Assembly (NCBI GenBank): GCA_964236735.1
Contig: CAXSFM010000004.1
Coordinates: forward strand, 186,001-250,000
Reading direction: 5' to 3'
Source of the DNA: JAIVJG01 sp964236735
GTDB taxonomy: Bacteria > Acidobacteriota > Blastocatellia > Pyrinomonadales > Pyrinomonadaceae
DNA: 64,000 nt
Numbering within the stretch: the stretch's first letter is position 1; every line of letters begins with the position of its first letter. Under the pieces are notes generated by a model, which worked only from the letters and a program-made list of their open reading frames with translations, was not told the origin of the DNA and did no database searches. A program made the translations under genes and the position numbers. Shown in pieces: positions 27,200 through 35,663 of this stretch.

Positions 27200-27341
27200 C
27201 TTCTTTGTGCTCCTGGAAAGTTGTTGGCGGCAAACACCGGCAACGTCTGAAATCGAATGCTACACCCTTTCGCCCTGTGAGTTGAAAACACCGGGAAGAT
27301 ATTTCACTGTGATGTAACAGCGCGCGTGTAAAATCCAACGC

Positions 27342-28028
27342 ATGATTTCTTATGGACAACATCGCTTCCCCGGCAGGCTCTTCGTCGTCGAGGGAACGGA
27401 CGGAAGCGGTAAGTCAACGCAACTCGCTTTGCTCTACCAATGGTTGAAGGCAGAAGGCTATCCGGTCTTCTTCTCCGAGTGGAACTCTTCGCCGCTCGTT
27501 AAAGATACGACGCGACGCGCCAAGAAGCGGAGACTTTTCACGCCCTCAACTTTCTCGCTCCTCCATGCCACAGACTTCGCCGACCGCACTGAGCGCAACA
27601 TCATTCCGCCGCTCAAAGCGGGCGCGATTGTGCTCGCCGACCGTTACATCTACACTGCATTCGCGCGTGATGTGGCTCGTGGTTGCGACCGCGAGTGGGT
27701 GCGAGAAGTTTACAATTTCGCCGTTAAGCCGACCGTCGCATTTTTCTTTCGCGCGCCGCTCGAAGTGGCGATTGACCGCATTATCTCCGGCAGGCCGCAG
27801 CTCAAATATTACGAAGCCGGAATGGACATGAACGTGTCGGACGACGAGGAAGAAAGCTTCAAAATCTTTCAGGGAAAGATTCTCGACGAGTACGACACAA
27901 TGGTCAAAGAGTTCGGCCTGACGGTCATTGACGCGACGCGCTCGATAGAAAAACAGCAACGCGAAATGCGCGAGATCGTCACGCGCCACCTCAGAGAGAA
28001 GTTGAAGGAGAGAGCGATCACCGCGTGA
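27342..28028 (+). CDS. Thymidylate-kinase-like P-loop kinase, copy 1
   Basis: A 228-residue NMP-kinase-fold protein resembling dTMP kinase. Walker A is intact (EGTDGSGKST, about residues 14-23), DRYIYTAFARDV corresponds to the DR(Y/F) motif, and a LID-like region carries GRPQLKYYEAGMDM. Canonical dTMP kinases do not have the YYEAGMDM block, so this is a separate subfamily. It starts an operon with a second kinase-like gene (four-base overlap) and a Ppx/GppA phosphatase (four-base overlap). Nucleotide or polyphosphate metabolism is suggested by context; the substrate is not known. Confidence 0.8.
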   Translation: MISYGQHRFPGRLFVVEGTDGSGKSTQLALLYQWLKAEGYPVFFSEWNSSPLVKDTTRRAKKRRLFTPSTFSLLHATDFADRTERNIIPPLKAGAIVLADRYIYTAFARDVARGCDREWVREVYNFAVKPTVAFFFRAPLEVAIDRIISGRPQLKYYEAGMDMNVSDDEEESFKIFQGKILDEYDTMVKEFGLTVIDATRSIEKQQREMREIVTRHLREKLKERAITA

Positions 28029-28846
28029 TGAAAGAAATGTCTTTTTACAGCGCGCCCCCGCCGGGCGTCGAGCCGGAGCCGTACAGCGGCAAGCTCATTG
28101 TGGTTGAAGGACCGGACGGCGTGGGACGCACGACGCACATCGCCCTGCTCAGAAACTGGTTGGAGTCGCGCGGCCATGCTGTGCTCGATACGGGCATGAC
28201 GCGCTCCATACTCGCGGGTCGCGGCATCAAAGAGGCCAAGCAGGGACACACGCTCGGCAGCCTGACGATGCAACTTTATTACGCGACGGACTTCGCGGAC
28301 CGGCTTGAGAACGAAATGCTGCCCGCGCTCCGCTCCGGCTTCATCGTCCTCACAGACCGCTACATTTATTCGGCGATTGCGCGGGCGGTAGTGCGCGGCG
28401 CGGCGTCAAGTTGGATTCGTTCCATCTACGGCCTCGCGCTCGTGCCCGACGCGATCTTTTATCTGCGCCCGCATTCGGCTGACGAACTCGTCAAGCGCGT
28501 CATCGTCTCTGGGCGCGGCTTCGACTACTGGGAGTCGGGGATGGACATGCGGCTCGGCGAAGATTTTTATGAGAGCTTTGTCGAGTATCAGAAACGTATG
28601 CTCAAAGAGTTCGACCGTATGAGCAACGAATACGGATTTCGCGTGGTGGACGCATCGCGCTCCGTCAAACGTGTAGCATCCGACCTGCGTCGCGCAGTGG
28701 CTCGTGTGGTTGATGAAGTAGGATCATCTGCTGTTGCTGATGTTGAAGCCATCAGCGAAGCGAAAGCAGCGCTCTCTGTGGTCGCCGAGAGCGCGACGAA
28801 AGTTGAACGTAAAGGCGAGAAGACAGAGGCGGCGACGCGCGGATGA
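28025..28846 (+). CDS. Thymidylate-kinase-like protein, copy 2, with Walker A Lys replaced by Arg
   Basis: A 273-residue paralogue of the preceding gene. The P-loop reads EGPDGVGRTT, so the invariant Walker A lysine is Arg. Other family blocks persist: DFADRLENEMLPALRSG, DRYIYSAIARAVVRG and YWESGMDM. A 50-residue Ala/Glu/Lys-rich tail is added. The Arg substitution predicts weak or no phosphotransfer, so it may be a regulatory partner of copy 1. Its ATG overlaps the stop of copy 1 (ATGA) and its stop overlaps the ppx start, showing tight coupling. Confidence 0.8.
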   Translation: MMKEMSFYSAPPPGVEPEPYSGKLIVVEGPDGVGRTTHIALLRNWLESRGHAVLDTGMTRSILAGRGIKEAKQGHTLGSLTMQLYYATDFADRLENEMLPALRSGFIVLTDRYIYSAIARAVVRGAASSWIRSIYGLALVPDAIFYLRPHSADELVKRVIVSGRGFDYWESGMDMRLGEDFYESFVEYQKRMLKEFDRMSNEYGFRVVDASRSVKRVASDLRRAVARVVDEVGSSAVADVEAISEAKAALSVVAESATKVERKGEKTEAATRG

Positions 28847-30396
28847 AACTGGCGGCCATTGACATCGGCTCTAACTCGATCAAGCTGGTCATCGTTGATG
28901 CCGTCGCCAGTGATTCGTTCGCCGTGCTCGCGCGCCAGAAAGAGTCGGTGCGTCTTGGGCGACAGACGTTGCGCGAAGGTTTTCTCTCATCGGAAGCCAT
29001 CGAGCGCGCGGCGGAATGCGTCAAACAGTTTCGCTCGATGGCCGAAGCGCGCGGCGCAGAGCGTCTCTTCGTCATCGCCACCGCCGCAGTGCGCGAAGCC
29101 TCCAATGCCACCGAATTTATCAAAGAGGTGAAGACGCGCACGGGCGTCCGCGTCGAAATTCTCTCCGGCATCGAAGAGGCGCGACTCATCGGGCTGGCTG
29201 CCGCGCATGGCTGCGGAGCCGGACGTGACGCCTCGCTCATCAATATAGACATCGGCGGAGGCTCGACTGAAATCTCGCTCGTCCGTGACGGCATACCGCT
29301 GACACTTTATTCAATCAAAGTGGGCGCGGTCGGCCTGACGGAACTCTTCCTCGCTGCAAATCCGCCCAAGTCGAAAGAGTTGAAAGCGTTGCGCGAGGAA
29401 ATCCGCGCCGCGCTCGAACGTCCGAGCCGCGAGTTGGGCGAGGAGAGTTGGCAAATTGCGACCGGCACGTCCGGCACGATTCTGTCTATCGGCGAGGCGT
29501 TGAATTACAGCGACGACGCCATCCATCTGACGGATGCCGCGCAACCCGCCGGCATGGAAATCAACTTCAATCGTCTCGAACAATTCAACGAGCGCATGGC
29601 CGCGTTGAATGTCACACAGCGGCGAGCGTATCCCGGCATCAGCGCGCAACGCGCGGAGATCATTGTCGCGGGCGGTCAAATTCTTGAAGGCGTCATGCGC
29701 GCGCTCAATCTTAAAAGTTTACGCACCTGCGCGTGGGCTTTGCGCGAGGGCGTCATCATTGATCGCCTGCGCGAGATGGAGTCTGAGTCAAGCCCGCCCG
29801 TGCCCGATGTGTCCGACCAGAGGCTGCGCGGAGTTCACGCCGTCGGGCGTCGTTTCGGTTATGAGGAAGTTCACGCGCATCAAGTGGCGCAACTCGCCGA
29901 ACAAATTTTCGACGATATTGTCGCGACGACAAAATTGACGCGCCATCAACGCACGCTTCTCTCCGCCGCCGCTCTCTTGCATGACGTTGGTTATCACATC
30001 GCGCACGAGTCGCATCACAAGCACACGCTCTACCTCATCAAAAATTCCGAACTGACGGGATTCTCCGAGTCCGAGCGCGATGTCATCGCCAACGTCGCGC
30101 GTTATCATCGCGGCACTGCTCCCAAAGAACGACACACGGAATACGCCGCGCTGGGTCAGGCCGACCGCGAGGTCGTCTGCCAGTTGGGCGCGATTCTGCG
30201 TCTGGCGGAAGCTCTCGACCGCAGCCATGATAGCCGCGTGCGCCGCGTGCGCTGCACACGAGAGGGTGAAAATTTCTCGCTCGTCTTAAACAGTAAACAA
30301 AATTGCGAGAGGGAAGTCGCGGCAGCCGAGCGGCGGCGCGAAATGTTCGAGCAGGCGTTCAACTGCCGTCTCAGCATCAGTCAAACATCGGCCTGA
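28843..30396 (+). CDS. Ppx/GppA family phosphatase with C-terminal HD domain
   Basis: A 517-residue exopolyphosphatase/guanosine pentaphosphate phosphatase. The ASKHA fold begins AAIDIGSNSIKLVIVD, has ATAAVREASNATEF near residues 85-100 and the phosphate-binding DIGGGSTEISLV near 141-152. A C-terminal HD-type domain (about 320-500) has LLHDVGYHIAHESHHKHT and RYHRGTAPK. These enzymes degrade polyphosphate or pppGpp. It is the third gene of the kinase operon, with its ATG overlapping the preceding stop. Which substrate is used cannot be told from sequence. Confidence 0.9.
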   Translation: MKLAAIDIGSNSIKLVIVDAVASDSFAVLARQKESVRLGRQTLREGFLSSEAIERAAECVKQFRSMAEARGAERLFVIATAAVREASNATEFIKEVKTRTGVRVEILSGIEEARLIGLAAAHGCGAGRDASLINIDIGGGSTEISLVRDGIPLTLYSIKVGAVGLTELFLAANPPKSKELKALREEIRAALERPSRELGEESWQIATGTSGTILSIGEALNYSDDAIHLTDAAQPAGMEINFNRLEQFNERMAALNVTQRRAYPGISAQRAEIIVAGGQILEGVMRALNLKSLRTCAWALREGVIIDRLREMESESSPPVPDVSDQRLRGVHAVGRRFGYEEVHAHQVAQLAEQIFDDIVATTKLTRHQRTLLSAAALLHDVGYHIAHESHHKHTLYLIKNSELTGFSESERDVIANVARYHRGTAPKERHTEYAALGQADREVVCQLGAILRLAEALDRSHDSRVRRVRCTREGENFSLVLNSKQNCEREVAAAERRREMFEQAFNCRLSISQTSA

Positions 30397-30848
30397 AATT
30401 GACTTATGCAGGCTGATTGGTTAAATTTACCTCATTCAGAAATGGTGACGCAGAGCGACGCGATGTTCTGAAGTGTTTCAGCCGGTGAGCAGAGATTGTT
30501 TGAGACTTTCCGCGCTCGACGGTTTTCAATTTTTCGACAGCAAGCTCCAGAAGACCTTTGCCTGAAATGTTGACGCGAACTCGAACTACATTTCGATTTT
30601 AGTCACAGCGAAGCCCGCTCCTACAAAAAAGCGGTGGGTATCTGCGGCGAGGGCGCTTTTGTCGAATCCGATCTGTTAGGAAACGTTCCCAAACACGGGA
30701 CAATCAAATTCGGTTGACGCTGCCTTTCGTCCGCGATGACGCACTTTGAAGAGTGCGTTTGAATTGGCGTCAGGGAACCGTTGCGAAGCTTTCAAGCGCG
30801 CATCAGGTCTCTGAATGCCGTGGATGTTTTTCGCGGAGAAGAAAAGCC
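30397..30848. other. Intergenic and leader region upstream of thrS
   Basis: About 450 bp between ppx and thrS without a recognisable gene or T-box. Near the thrS end, ACGCACT (30739-30745) can pair with AGTGCGT (30752-30758), while TGACGC (30737-30742) can instead pair with GCGTCA (30767-30772). The two pairings share bases and exclude each other. This could be a small regulatory switch in the thrS leader, or chance. No intrinsic terminator is visible. Confidence 0.3.
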
Positions 30849-32825
30849 ATGAGTGAAATCAGCGTACAAGTAAACGGCGGCGAACCGGCGCAAGTGGCGT
30901 CGGGCGCGAGCGTGGGCGAAGTCCTTAAACAACTCGCGCGCGATACGTCGAAACAGGCGCTGGCGGCGAAAGTTAACGGGCGCGAAGTTGACCTCGCGTT
31001 TCGTCTCGACGCCGCCAATGGAAACGGCGAGCCGTTGCAGGTTGAGCCGGTGCTGCCGCAGACGCTCGACGGCCTCGATGTCATCCGCCATTCGACGGCG
31101 CACCTGTTGGCCGCCGCCGTACTGGATTTATTTCCCGGCACGAAACTCGGCGTCGGCCCGGCGTTACTCGACGATCCGCGCTACGGTTATTTCTACGACA
31201 TCATCGCCCCGCGCACGCTGACGGACGAAGACCTCCCCGTCATCGAAAAGCGGATGCGCGAGATCGCCAAACGCAATTTGCCTTATCGTCGCGAGGAAAT
31301 CTCGAAGGCGGAGGCTCTGCGTCTTTTCGAGGAGCGCGGCGAGCCTCTCAAATGCGAATTGGTGGCGAACAAAGGCGGCGAGACGGTGAGCGTCTATTAC
31401 ATAGACAACTCGCCGTTCATAGATTTCTGTCTCGGCCCGCACGTCCCGAACACGAACAAGTTGAAGGCGTTCAAGCTGCTCAGTCTGTCCGGCGCGTACT
31501 GGATGGGCGACTCCGAGCGCGAGCAGATGCAGCGCATCTACGGCACGGCCTTCGCCACGCAGGAAGAACTCGACGCCTGGACGAAGCAGCGCGAAGAGGC
31601 GGAGCGGCGCGATCACAGGCGACTCGGCAGGGAACTCGATTTGTTTTCGATTCAAGACGCTTACGGGCAGGGACTCATCTTCTGGCATCCGAACGGCGCG
31701 ATGATTCGCAAGCAGATGGAAGACTATCTGTACGCGGAGTTGAACCGGCGCAACTACAAATTCGTCTCGACGCCGCACATCGCCAAGCGCGAGTTGTGGC
31801 AGATTAGCGGGCACGACCAGAATTACGGCGACTCGATGTTTGCGCCGACCAAACTCGAAGAGACGGAATTTCGTCTCAAGCCGATGAACTGTCCTTTTCA
31901 TATCGGCATCTATAAATCTCAGCCGCGCTCGTATCGAGACTTACCGCTTCGCTACGCCGAGATGGGCACGGTCTATCGCGCGGAACTGTCGGGGACGCTG
32001 CACGGCTTGATGCGCGTGCGCGGCTTCACGGTTGACGACGCGCATCTCTTTTGCACGCCCGAACAGGTACGCAAAGAAATCGGCGACTGCGTGGATTTGG
32101 TCGTCGCAGTCTTCAAGACGTTCGGGTTCGAGAAGGTCAAGTTTGAACTGTCCGTCAAAGGCAGCGACACCGGCAAACAGTGGCTCGGCTCCGATGAAGA
32201 TTGGACGCAAGCGGAAAATGCTCTGGCCGATTCCTTGAACGAGCGCGGAGTTTCTTACGAGCGCATCGAAGGCGAGGCGGCCTTCTATGGCCCGAAGATT
32301 GATTTCAAAATCGAGGACGCCATCGGGCGACTCTGGCAGTTGGGCACGGTGCAGTGGGACTTCAATCTGCCGGAGCGTTTCGAGCTTGAATACACCGGCG
32401 AGGACAATCGTCCACACCGTCCCGTGATGGTTCACCGCGCGCTCTTCGGCTCGGTCGAACGTTTCTTCGGCGTGCTCATCGAACACTACGCGGGCGCGTT
32501 TCCGATGTGGCTTGCGCCGATGCAGGTCGCGGTATTGCCGATTACGGATCGCGTCAACGATTATGCGGAGAGCGTCGCACAAACTTTGCGCGATGCTGGT
32601 TTGCGCGTCGAGACCAACACGCGCGGCGATAAGATCGGCGCGAAGATTCGCAACGCACAGTTACAGAAAATCCCTTTCATGCTCGTGCTCGGCGACCGCG
32701 AGATGGAAGATGGGACGGTCGCCGTGCGCGAACGCACGAAGGGCGACATCGGCGTGATGTCGCTCGATGATTTTAAGGAAATGGCGCGGCGGCTCATCAT
32801 CACGCGCGCGCTCACGAATGAATAA
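30849..32825 (+). CDS. thrS: Threonine-tRNA ligase
   Basis: A 658-residue ThrRS with all domains: N-terminal TGS (about 1-65), editing domain (about 65-240) with HSTAHLLAAAV, class II catalytic core, and C-terminal anticodon-binding domain from about 560. The zinc ligands appear as Cys in MNCPFHI, His in LSGTLHGLMRVRGF and His in HRALFGSVERFF. The ATG at 30849 begins the conserved TGS (MSEISVQVNGG) and has GGAGAAG upstream; the frame is open to 30753. It heads the block thrS-infC-rpmI-rplT-pheS-pheT. Confidence 0.96.
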   Translation: MSEISVQVNGGEPAQVASGASVGEVLKQLARDTSKQALAAKVNGREVDLAFRLDAANGNGEPLQVEPVLPQTLDGLDVIRHSTAHLLAAAVLDLFPGTKLGVGPALLDDPRYGYFYDIIAPRTLTDEDLPVIEKRMREIAKRNLPYRREEISKAEALRLFEERGEPLKCELVANKGGETVSVYYIDNSPFIDFCLGPHVPNTNKLKAFKLLSLSGAYWMGDSEREQMQRIYGTAFATQEELDAWTKQREEAERRDHRRLGRELDLFSIQDAYGQGLIFWHPNGAMIRKQMEDYLYAELNRRNYKFVSTPHIAKRELWQISGHDQNYGDSMFAPTKLEETEFRLKPMNCPFHIGIYKSQPRSYRDLPLRYAEMGTVYRAELSGTLHGLMRVRGFTVDDAHLFCTPEQVRKEIGDCVDLVVAVFKTFGFEKVKFELSVKGSDTGKQWLGSDEDWTQAENALADSLNERGVSYERIEGEAAFYGPKIDFKIEDAIGRLWQLGTVQWDFNLPERFELEYTGEDNRPHRPVMVHRALFGSVERFFGVLIEHYAGAFPMWLAPMQVAVLPITDRVNDYAESVAQTLRDAGLRVETNTRGDKIGAKIRNAQLQKIPFMLVLGDREMEDGTVAVRERTKGDIGVMSLDDFKEMARRLIITRALTNE

Positions 32826-32883
32826 GTTTAAGGTTCAAAGTTGAAAACATCTTTCTAACTTTGAAACTTGAAACTTTGAACTG
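32824..32883 (+). repeat. Repeat hairpin G between thrS and infC
   Basis: GTTCAAAGTT (32833-32842) pairs perfectly with AACTTTGAAC (32872-32881). A second copy of AACTTTGAAAC begins near 32858, so the right arm is a short tandem array. It begins at the thrS stop codon and ends just before the infC ribosome binding site. Unit sequence differs from hairpins A-E but position and architecture agree. Confidence 0.6.
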
Positions 32884-32903
32884 CTGACTGAGGAGGTGTA
32901 GGT

Positions 32904-33671
32904 ATTCCAAGTTTTAGAGGTCGCGGCCATCGCCCTGATCACCGGCGCGCGCCTGCCACGCGCATCAACGATAGGATTCGTGTGCCGCAAGTGCGCGTCA
33001 TCAATGACGACGGGGAGCAACTCGGTTTGATGAACACGCGCGAGGCTGTCACTCTCGCGCGCTCGCGTGGTCTGGATTTAGTCGAAGTCGCAGCGACCGC
33101 AGACCCGCCGGTCTGTCGCATCATTGACTTCGGAAAATTCCAGTACGAGGCGAAAAAGAAAGCGAACGAGGCGAAGAAGAAGCAGGTCACGATTACCGTT
33201 AAGGAAGTGAAATTTCGCCCCGGCACGGACGATCACGACTACAACTTCAAGATGAAGCACGCGCGCGACTGGCTCGGCGAAGGCGATAAGGTCAAGGCCA
33301 CAATCTTCTTTCGCGGGCGCGAAATTACGCACCGGGAACTTGGCGCGCAACTTCTCGAACGTCTCGAAAAAGATTTGCATGACGTGGGCGAAGTTGAGAC
33401 GCGCCCGCGCATGGAAGGCAATCAGATGTTTTTCATCTTCACGCCCAAGCGCAGCAAAAGCGTGATGAAGCAAGAGGGCGCGGCGGCGGCGAAAAAGGTG
33501 TCGAAGCCGAAGCCCGAAGGTGGCGAGAAGCCTTCCGCCAATGCGGAAGCGTCTGCAAGCGCCGTCGAAGGCGTTGAGCAGCCGGCCACGCCAACCGCAG
33601 ACAAAGTTGATGAAGCCGTTCAGCAGGGGCCAGCGGTTCCAGCCGAGACGGGCGGAATGATCGAAAGTTAA
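32904..33671 (+). CDS. infC: Translation initiation factor IF-3 (ATT start)
   Basis: IF-3 binds the 30S subunit and enforces correct start selection. The start is placed at ATT 32904: GGAGG (32892-32896) lies seven bases upstream and the next codons encode PSFRGRGHRPDHRRAPATRI, running in frame into the conserved INDRIRVPQVRVINDDGEQLG. A GTG at 32982 would delete 26 residues, including most of that motif. AUU starts are known for infC in Escherichia coli, where they allow autoregulation. The protein is 255 residues; the last 65 or so are a Lys/Ala/Glu/Pro-rich tail not found in most IF-3 proteins. Confidence 0.92.
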   Translation: MPSFRGRGHRPDHRRAPATRINDRIRVPQVRVINDDGEQLGLMNTREAVTLARSRGLDLVEVAATADPPVCRIIDFGKFQYEAKKKANEAKKKQVTITVKEVKFRPGTDDHDYNFKMKHARDWLGEGDKVKATIFFRGREITHRELGAQLLERLEKDLHDVGEVETRPRMEGNQMFFIFTPKRSKSVMKQEGAAAAKKVSKPKPEGGEKPSANAEASASAVEGVEQPATPTADKVDEAVQQGPAVPAETGGMIES

Positions 33672-33766
33672 AAACAGTTTTCATTTGACGGACGTGAAGT
33701 GAAAATTTTGTGAGCGTCGAAAACTGAACGCTGTGAATTGAAGACAGTTCAAAGGGAGAAGCAATT

Positions 33767-33970
33767 ATGCCGAAACTGAAAACACACAAGGGCGCGGCCA
33801 AGCGCTTTCGCACGACCGCCACAGGCAAGGTCAAGCGCGGCCACTCGCACGCGCGACACATTCTGACGAAGAAAACCAGCAAGCGTAAACGGATTCTCGA
33901 CATTGACGTGATGGTGTCGGACTCCGACATGGTGCGCGTCAACAAGATGCTGCCCTACGGGCGTAGTTAA
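33767..33970 (+). CDS. rpmI: 50S ribosomal protein L35
   Basis: A 67-residue basic ribosomal protein of normal length with the L35 start MPKLKTHKGAAKRFRTTATGKVKR. AAAGGGAG lies upstream of the ATG. It is in the conserved order infC-rpmI-rplT. Its TAA stop is included in the left arm of hairpin D. Confidence 0.96.
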   Translation: MPKLKTHKGAAKRFRTTATGKVKRGHSHARHILTKKTSKRKRILDIDVMVSDSDMVRVNKMLPYGRS

Positions 33971-34057
33971 ATGATGAGCGATGAATGCGGAATGATGAAT
34001 GAAAGACTAAGGCTTTGCTCTTCATTCATCATTCATCACTCCGCATTCATCATTTAA
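33967..34057 (+). repeat. Heptamer hairpin D between rpmI and rplT
   Basis: TTAAATGATG (33967-33976) pairs with CATCATTTAA (34048-34057), and inner segments with units ATGATGA, GCGATGA, ATGCGGA and their complements pair with a shift of one unit. The left arm contains the rpmI stop codon. The right arm ends just before GAGGAGG, the ribosome binding site of rplT. It is not the L20 leader of Bacillus, which lies upstream of infC. Confidence 0.75.
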
Positions 34058-34072
34058 TATGAGGAGGTTATT

Positions 34073-34462
34073 ATGCCGAGGGCAAAACGTGGTAATAAGC
34101 GCACTGAGCGGCGCAAGAAAATTCTGGCTTTAGCGAAGGGCTATCGCGGCACGAAGTCGAAACTTTATCGCTCTGCGAAGGAATCCGTCGAGCGCGGTTT
34201 GAACTTCGCGTACACCGGACGCAAGTTGAAGAAGCGTGACTTTCGCGGTTTGTGGATCGTTCGTATCGGCGCGGCGGCGCGTCTGAACGGTCTCAACTAT
34301 TCGCAGTTCATGCACGGCCTGACACTCGCCGGCATCGAGCTTGACCGCAAGGTGCTGGCAGACATCGCTGCCAATTCACCCGCCGCGTTCGCGGAATTGT
34401 CGGGGCAGGTCAAGAGCGCGCTTGAGAATAAACCGCAGCAGCAACAACAGGAAGCTGCTTAA
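34073..34462 (+). CDS. rplT: 50S ribosomal protein L20
   Basis: A 129-residue L20 with the conserved start MPRAKRGNKRTERRKKILALAKGYRG and the RDRKRRKRDFRGLWI-like block KLKKRDFRGLWIVRIGAAARLNGL. GAGGAGG precedes the ATG. L20 is needed for 50S assembly and represses its own operon in several bacteria. The C-terminus has a short Gln-rich tail. pheS begins 20 bp downstream. Confidence 0.97.
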   Translation: MPRAKRGNKRTERRKKILALAKGYRGTKSKLYRSAKESVERGLNFAYTGRKLKKRDFRGLWIVRIGAAARLNGLNYSQFMHGLTLAGIELDRKVLADIAANSPAAFAELSGQVKSALENKPQQQQQEAA

Positions 34463-34482
34463 CTTTATTTCCCAAACTTCGC

Positions 34483-35577
34483 ATGAGTTCTGAAACTTTG
34501 GAACCACAGTCACAAGTCGAAGCCGTGCGTGAAGCGTTCGAGCGAGAGTTCGGACGCTTCACGCGCTTTCGCGACGGCGACACGGCAGAGTTTCCACTTG
34601 CCGATGCGGAAGCCGCGTTACGCGAGTTGGCGGATTTGCGAACTCGCCACACGGGAAAAAAAAGCGCGCTCGCTTCTTTGATGAAGACCGTCGGGCGCGT
34701 GGCGGCTGAAGAGCGCGCGGCCTTCGGGCAACGTGTCCAGCAAATCAACGCGGAGTTCAGCGAGTCGCTTGATGCGTCGGAAGAGACGCTCAAGAATTAC
34801 GTTGCCGCCGCGCGCATCGAGCGCGAGCGCATTGACGTGACTTTGCCGGGACGAAGACCCAACACAGGGCACATTCATCCAATCAACATCATCCGCCAGC
34901 GCATTGAAGACATCTTCGTCTCGATGGGCTACACGGTCGAAGACGGGCGCGAGATCGAGACAGACTTTTACAATTTCACCGCGCTCAACATTCCTGAACT
35001 GCATCCCGCGCGCAGCCCACAGGACACTTTTTACACGACCGACGGCCACAGCCTGCGCTCGCAAACTTCGACCGTGCAGATACACGCGATGCAAAAACGT
35101 CGCCCGCCTCTGCGCGTCATCGCGCCGGGACGTGTCTTTCGTCGCGACACGCCGGACGCGACGCACAATCCGATGTTCTTTCAAGTCGAAGGCTTGCTCG
35201 TTGATCGCGGCATCCACATGGGGCATCTCAAAGGCACGGTCACGGAATTTCTGCGTCGCATGTTTGGCGAAGATACGAAGACGCGCTTTCGTCCTTCATA
35301 CTTTCCGTTCACAGAGCCGAGCGCAGAGTTCGATTTCACTTGCTTCAAGTGCGGCGGCGAGGGCTGCCGTCTCTGCAAAGGCTCCGGCTGGATCGAGCTT
35401 GGCGGCTCCGGCATGGTTCATCCGAACGTTTTGCGCGCCGTCGAAATTGACCCGGAAGAATTCAGCGGTTTCGCCTTCGGCTTCGGCATAGATCGCATGT
35501 GCGCCCTGATGTACGCGCTCGACGACATCCGCCTCCTCTTCGAGAACGACGCGCGCTTCCTCGAACAATTTCAATAG
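34483..35577 (+). CDS. pheS: Phenylalanine-tRNA ligase alpha subunit
   Basis: A 364-residue catalytic subunit of the tetrameric PheRS. A coiled-coil N-terminal arm (about 1-105) is followed by a class II core with HPINIIRQRIEDIFVSMGY, the substrate-binding region FRPSYFPFTEPSAEFD and the Cys-containing block CFKCGGEGCRLCKGSGW. Motif 3 is GFAFGFGIDRMCAL near the C-terminus. It lies directly after rplT and before pheT, with hairpin E overlapping its stop. Confidence 0.96.
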   Translation: MSSETLEPQSQVEAVREAFEREFGRFTRFRDGDTAEFPLADAEAALRELADLRTRHTGKKSALASLMKTVGRVAAEERAAFGQRVQQINAEFSESLDASEETLKNYVAAARIERERIDVTLPGRRPNTGHIHPINIIRQRIEDIFVSMGYTVEDGREIETDFYNFTALNIPELHPARSPQDTFYTTDGHSLRSQTSTVQIHAMQKRRPPLRVIAPGRVFRRDTPDATHNPMFFQVEGLLVDRGIHMGHLKGTVTEFLRRMFGEDTKTRFRPSYFPFTEPSAEFDFTCFKCGGEGCRLCKGSGWIELGGSGMVHPNVLRAVEIDPEEFSGFAFGFGIDRMCALMYALDDIRLLFENDARFLEQFQ

Positions 35578-35658
35578 CAGTGACGAGTGACGAGTGACGA
35601 GTGACAAGTTAAGACTTGTCTCTTGCTCGTCACTCGTCACTCGTCACTTATCACTGCT
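35576..35658 (+). repeat. Heptamer hairpin E between pheS and pheT
   Basis: The clearest member of the family. AGCAGTGA (35576-35583) pairs with TCACTGCT (35651-35658), and between them copies of GACGAGT pair with copies of ACTCGTC. The unit is GTGACGA here against GTGATGA at other loci, and both arms carry the same change. The left arm includes two bases of the pheS TAG stop. The right arm ends six bases before the pheT ATG, which has no Shine-Dalgarno sequence. Confidence 0.85.
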
Positions 35659-35663
35659 TTTAT

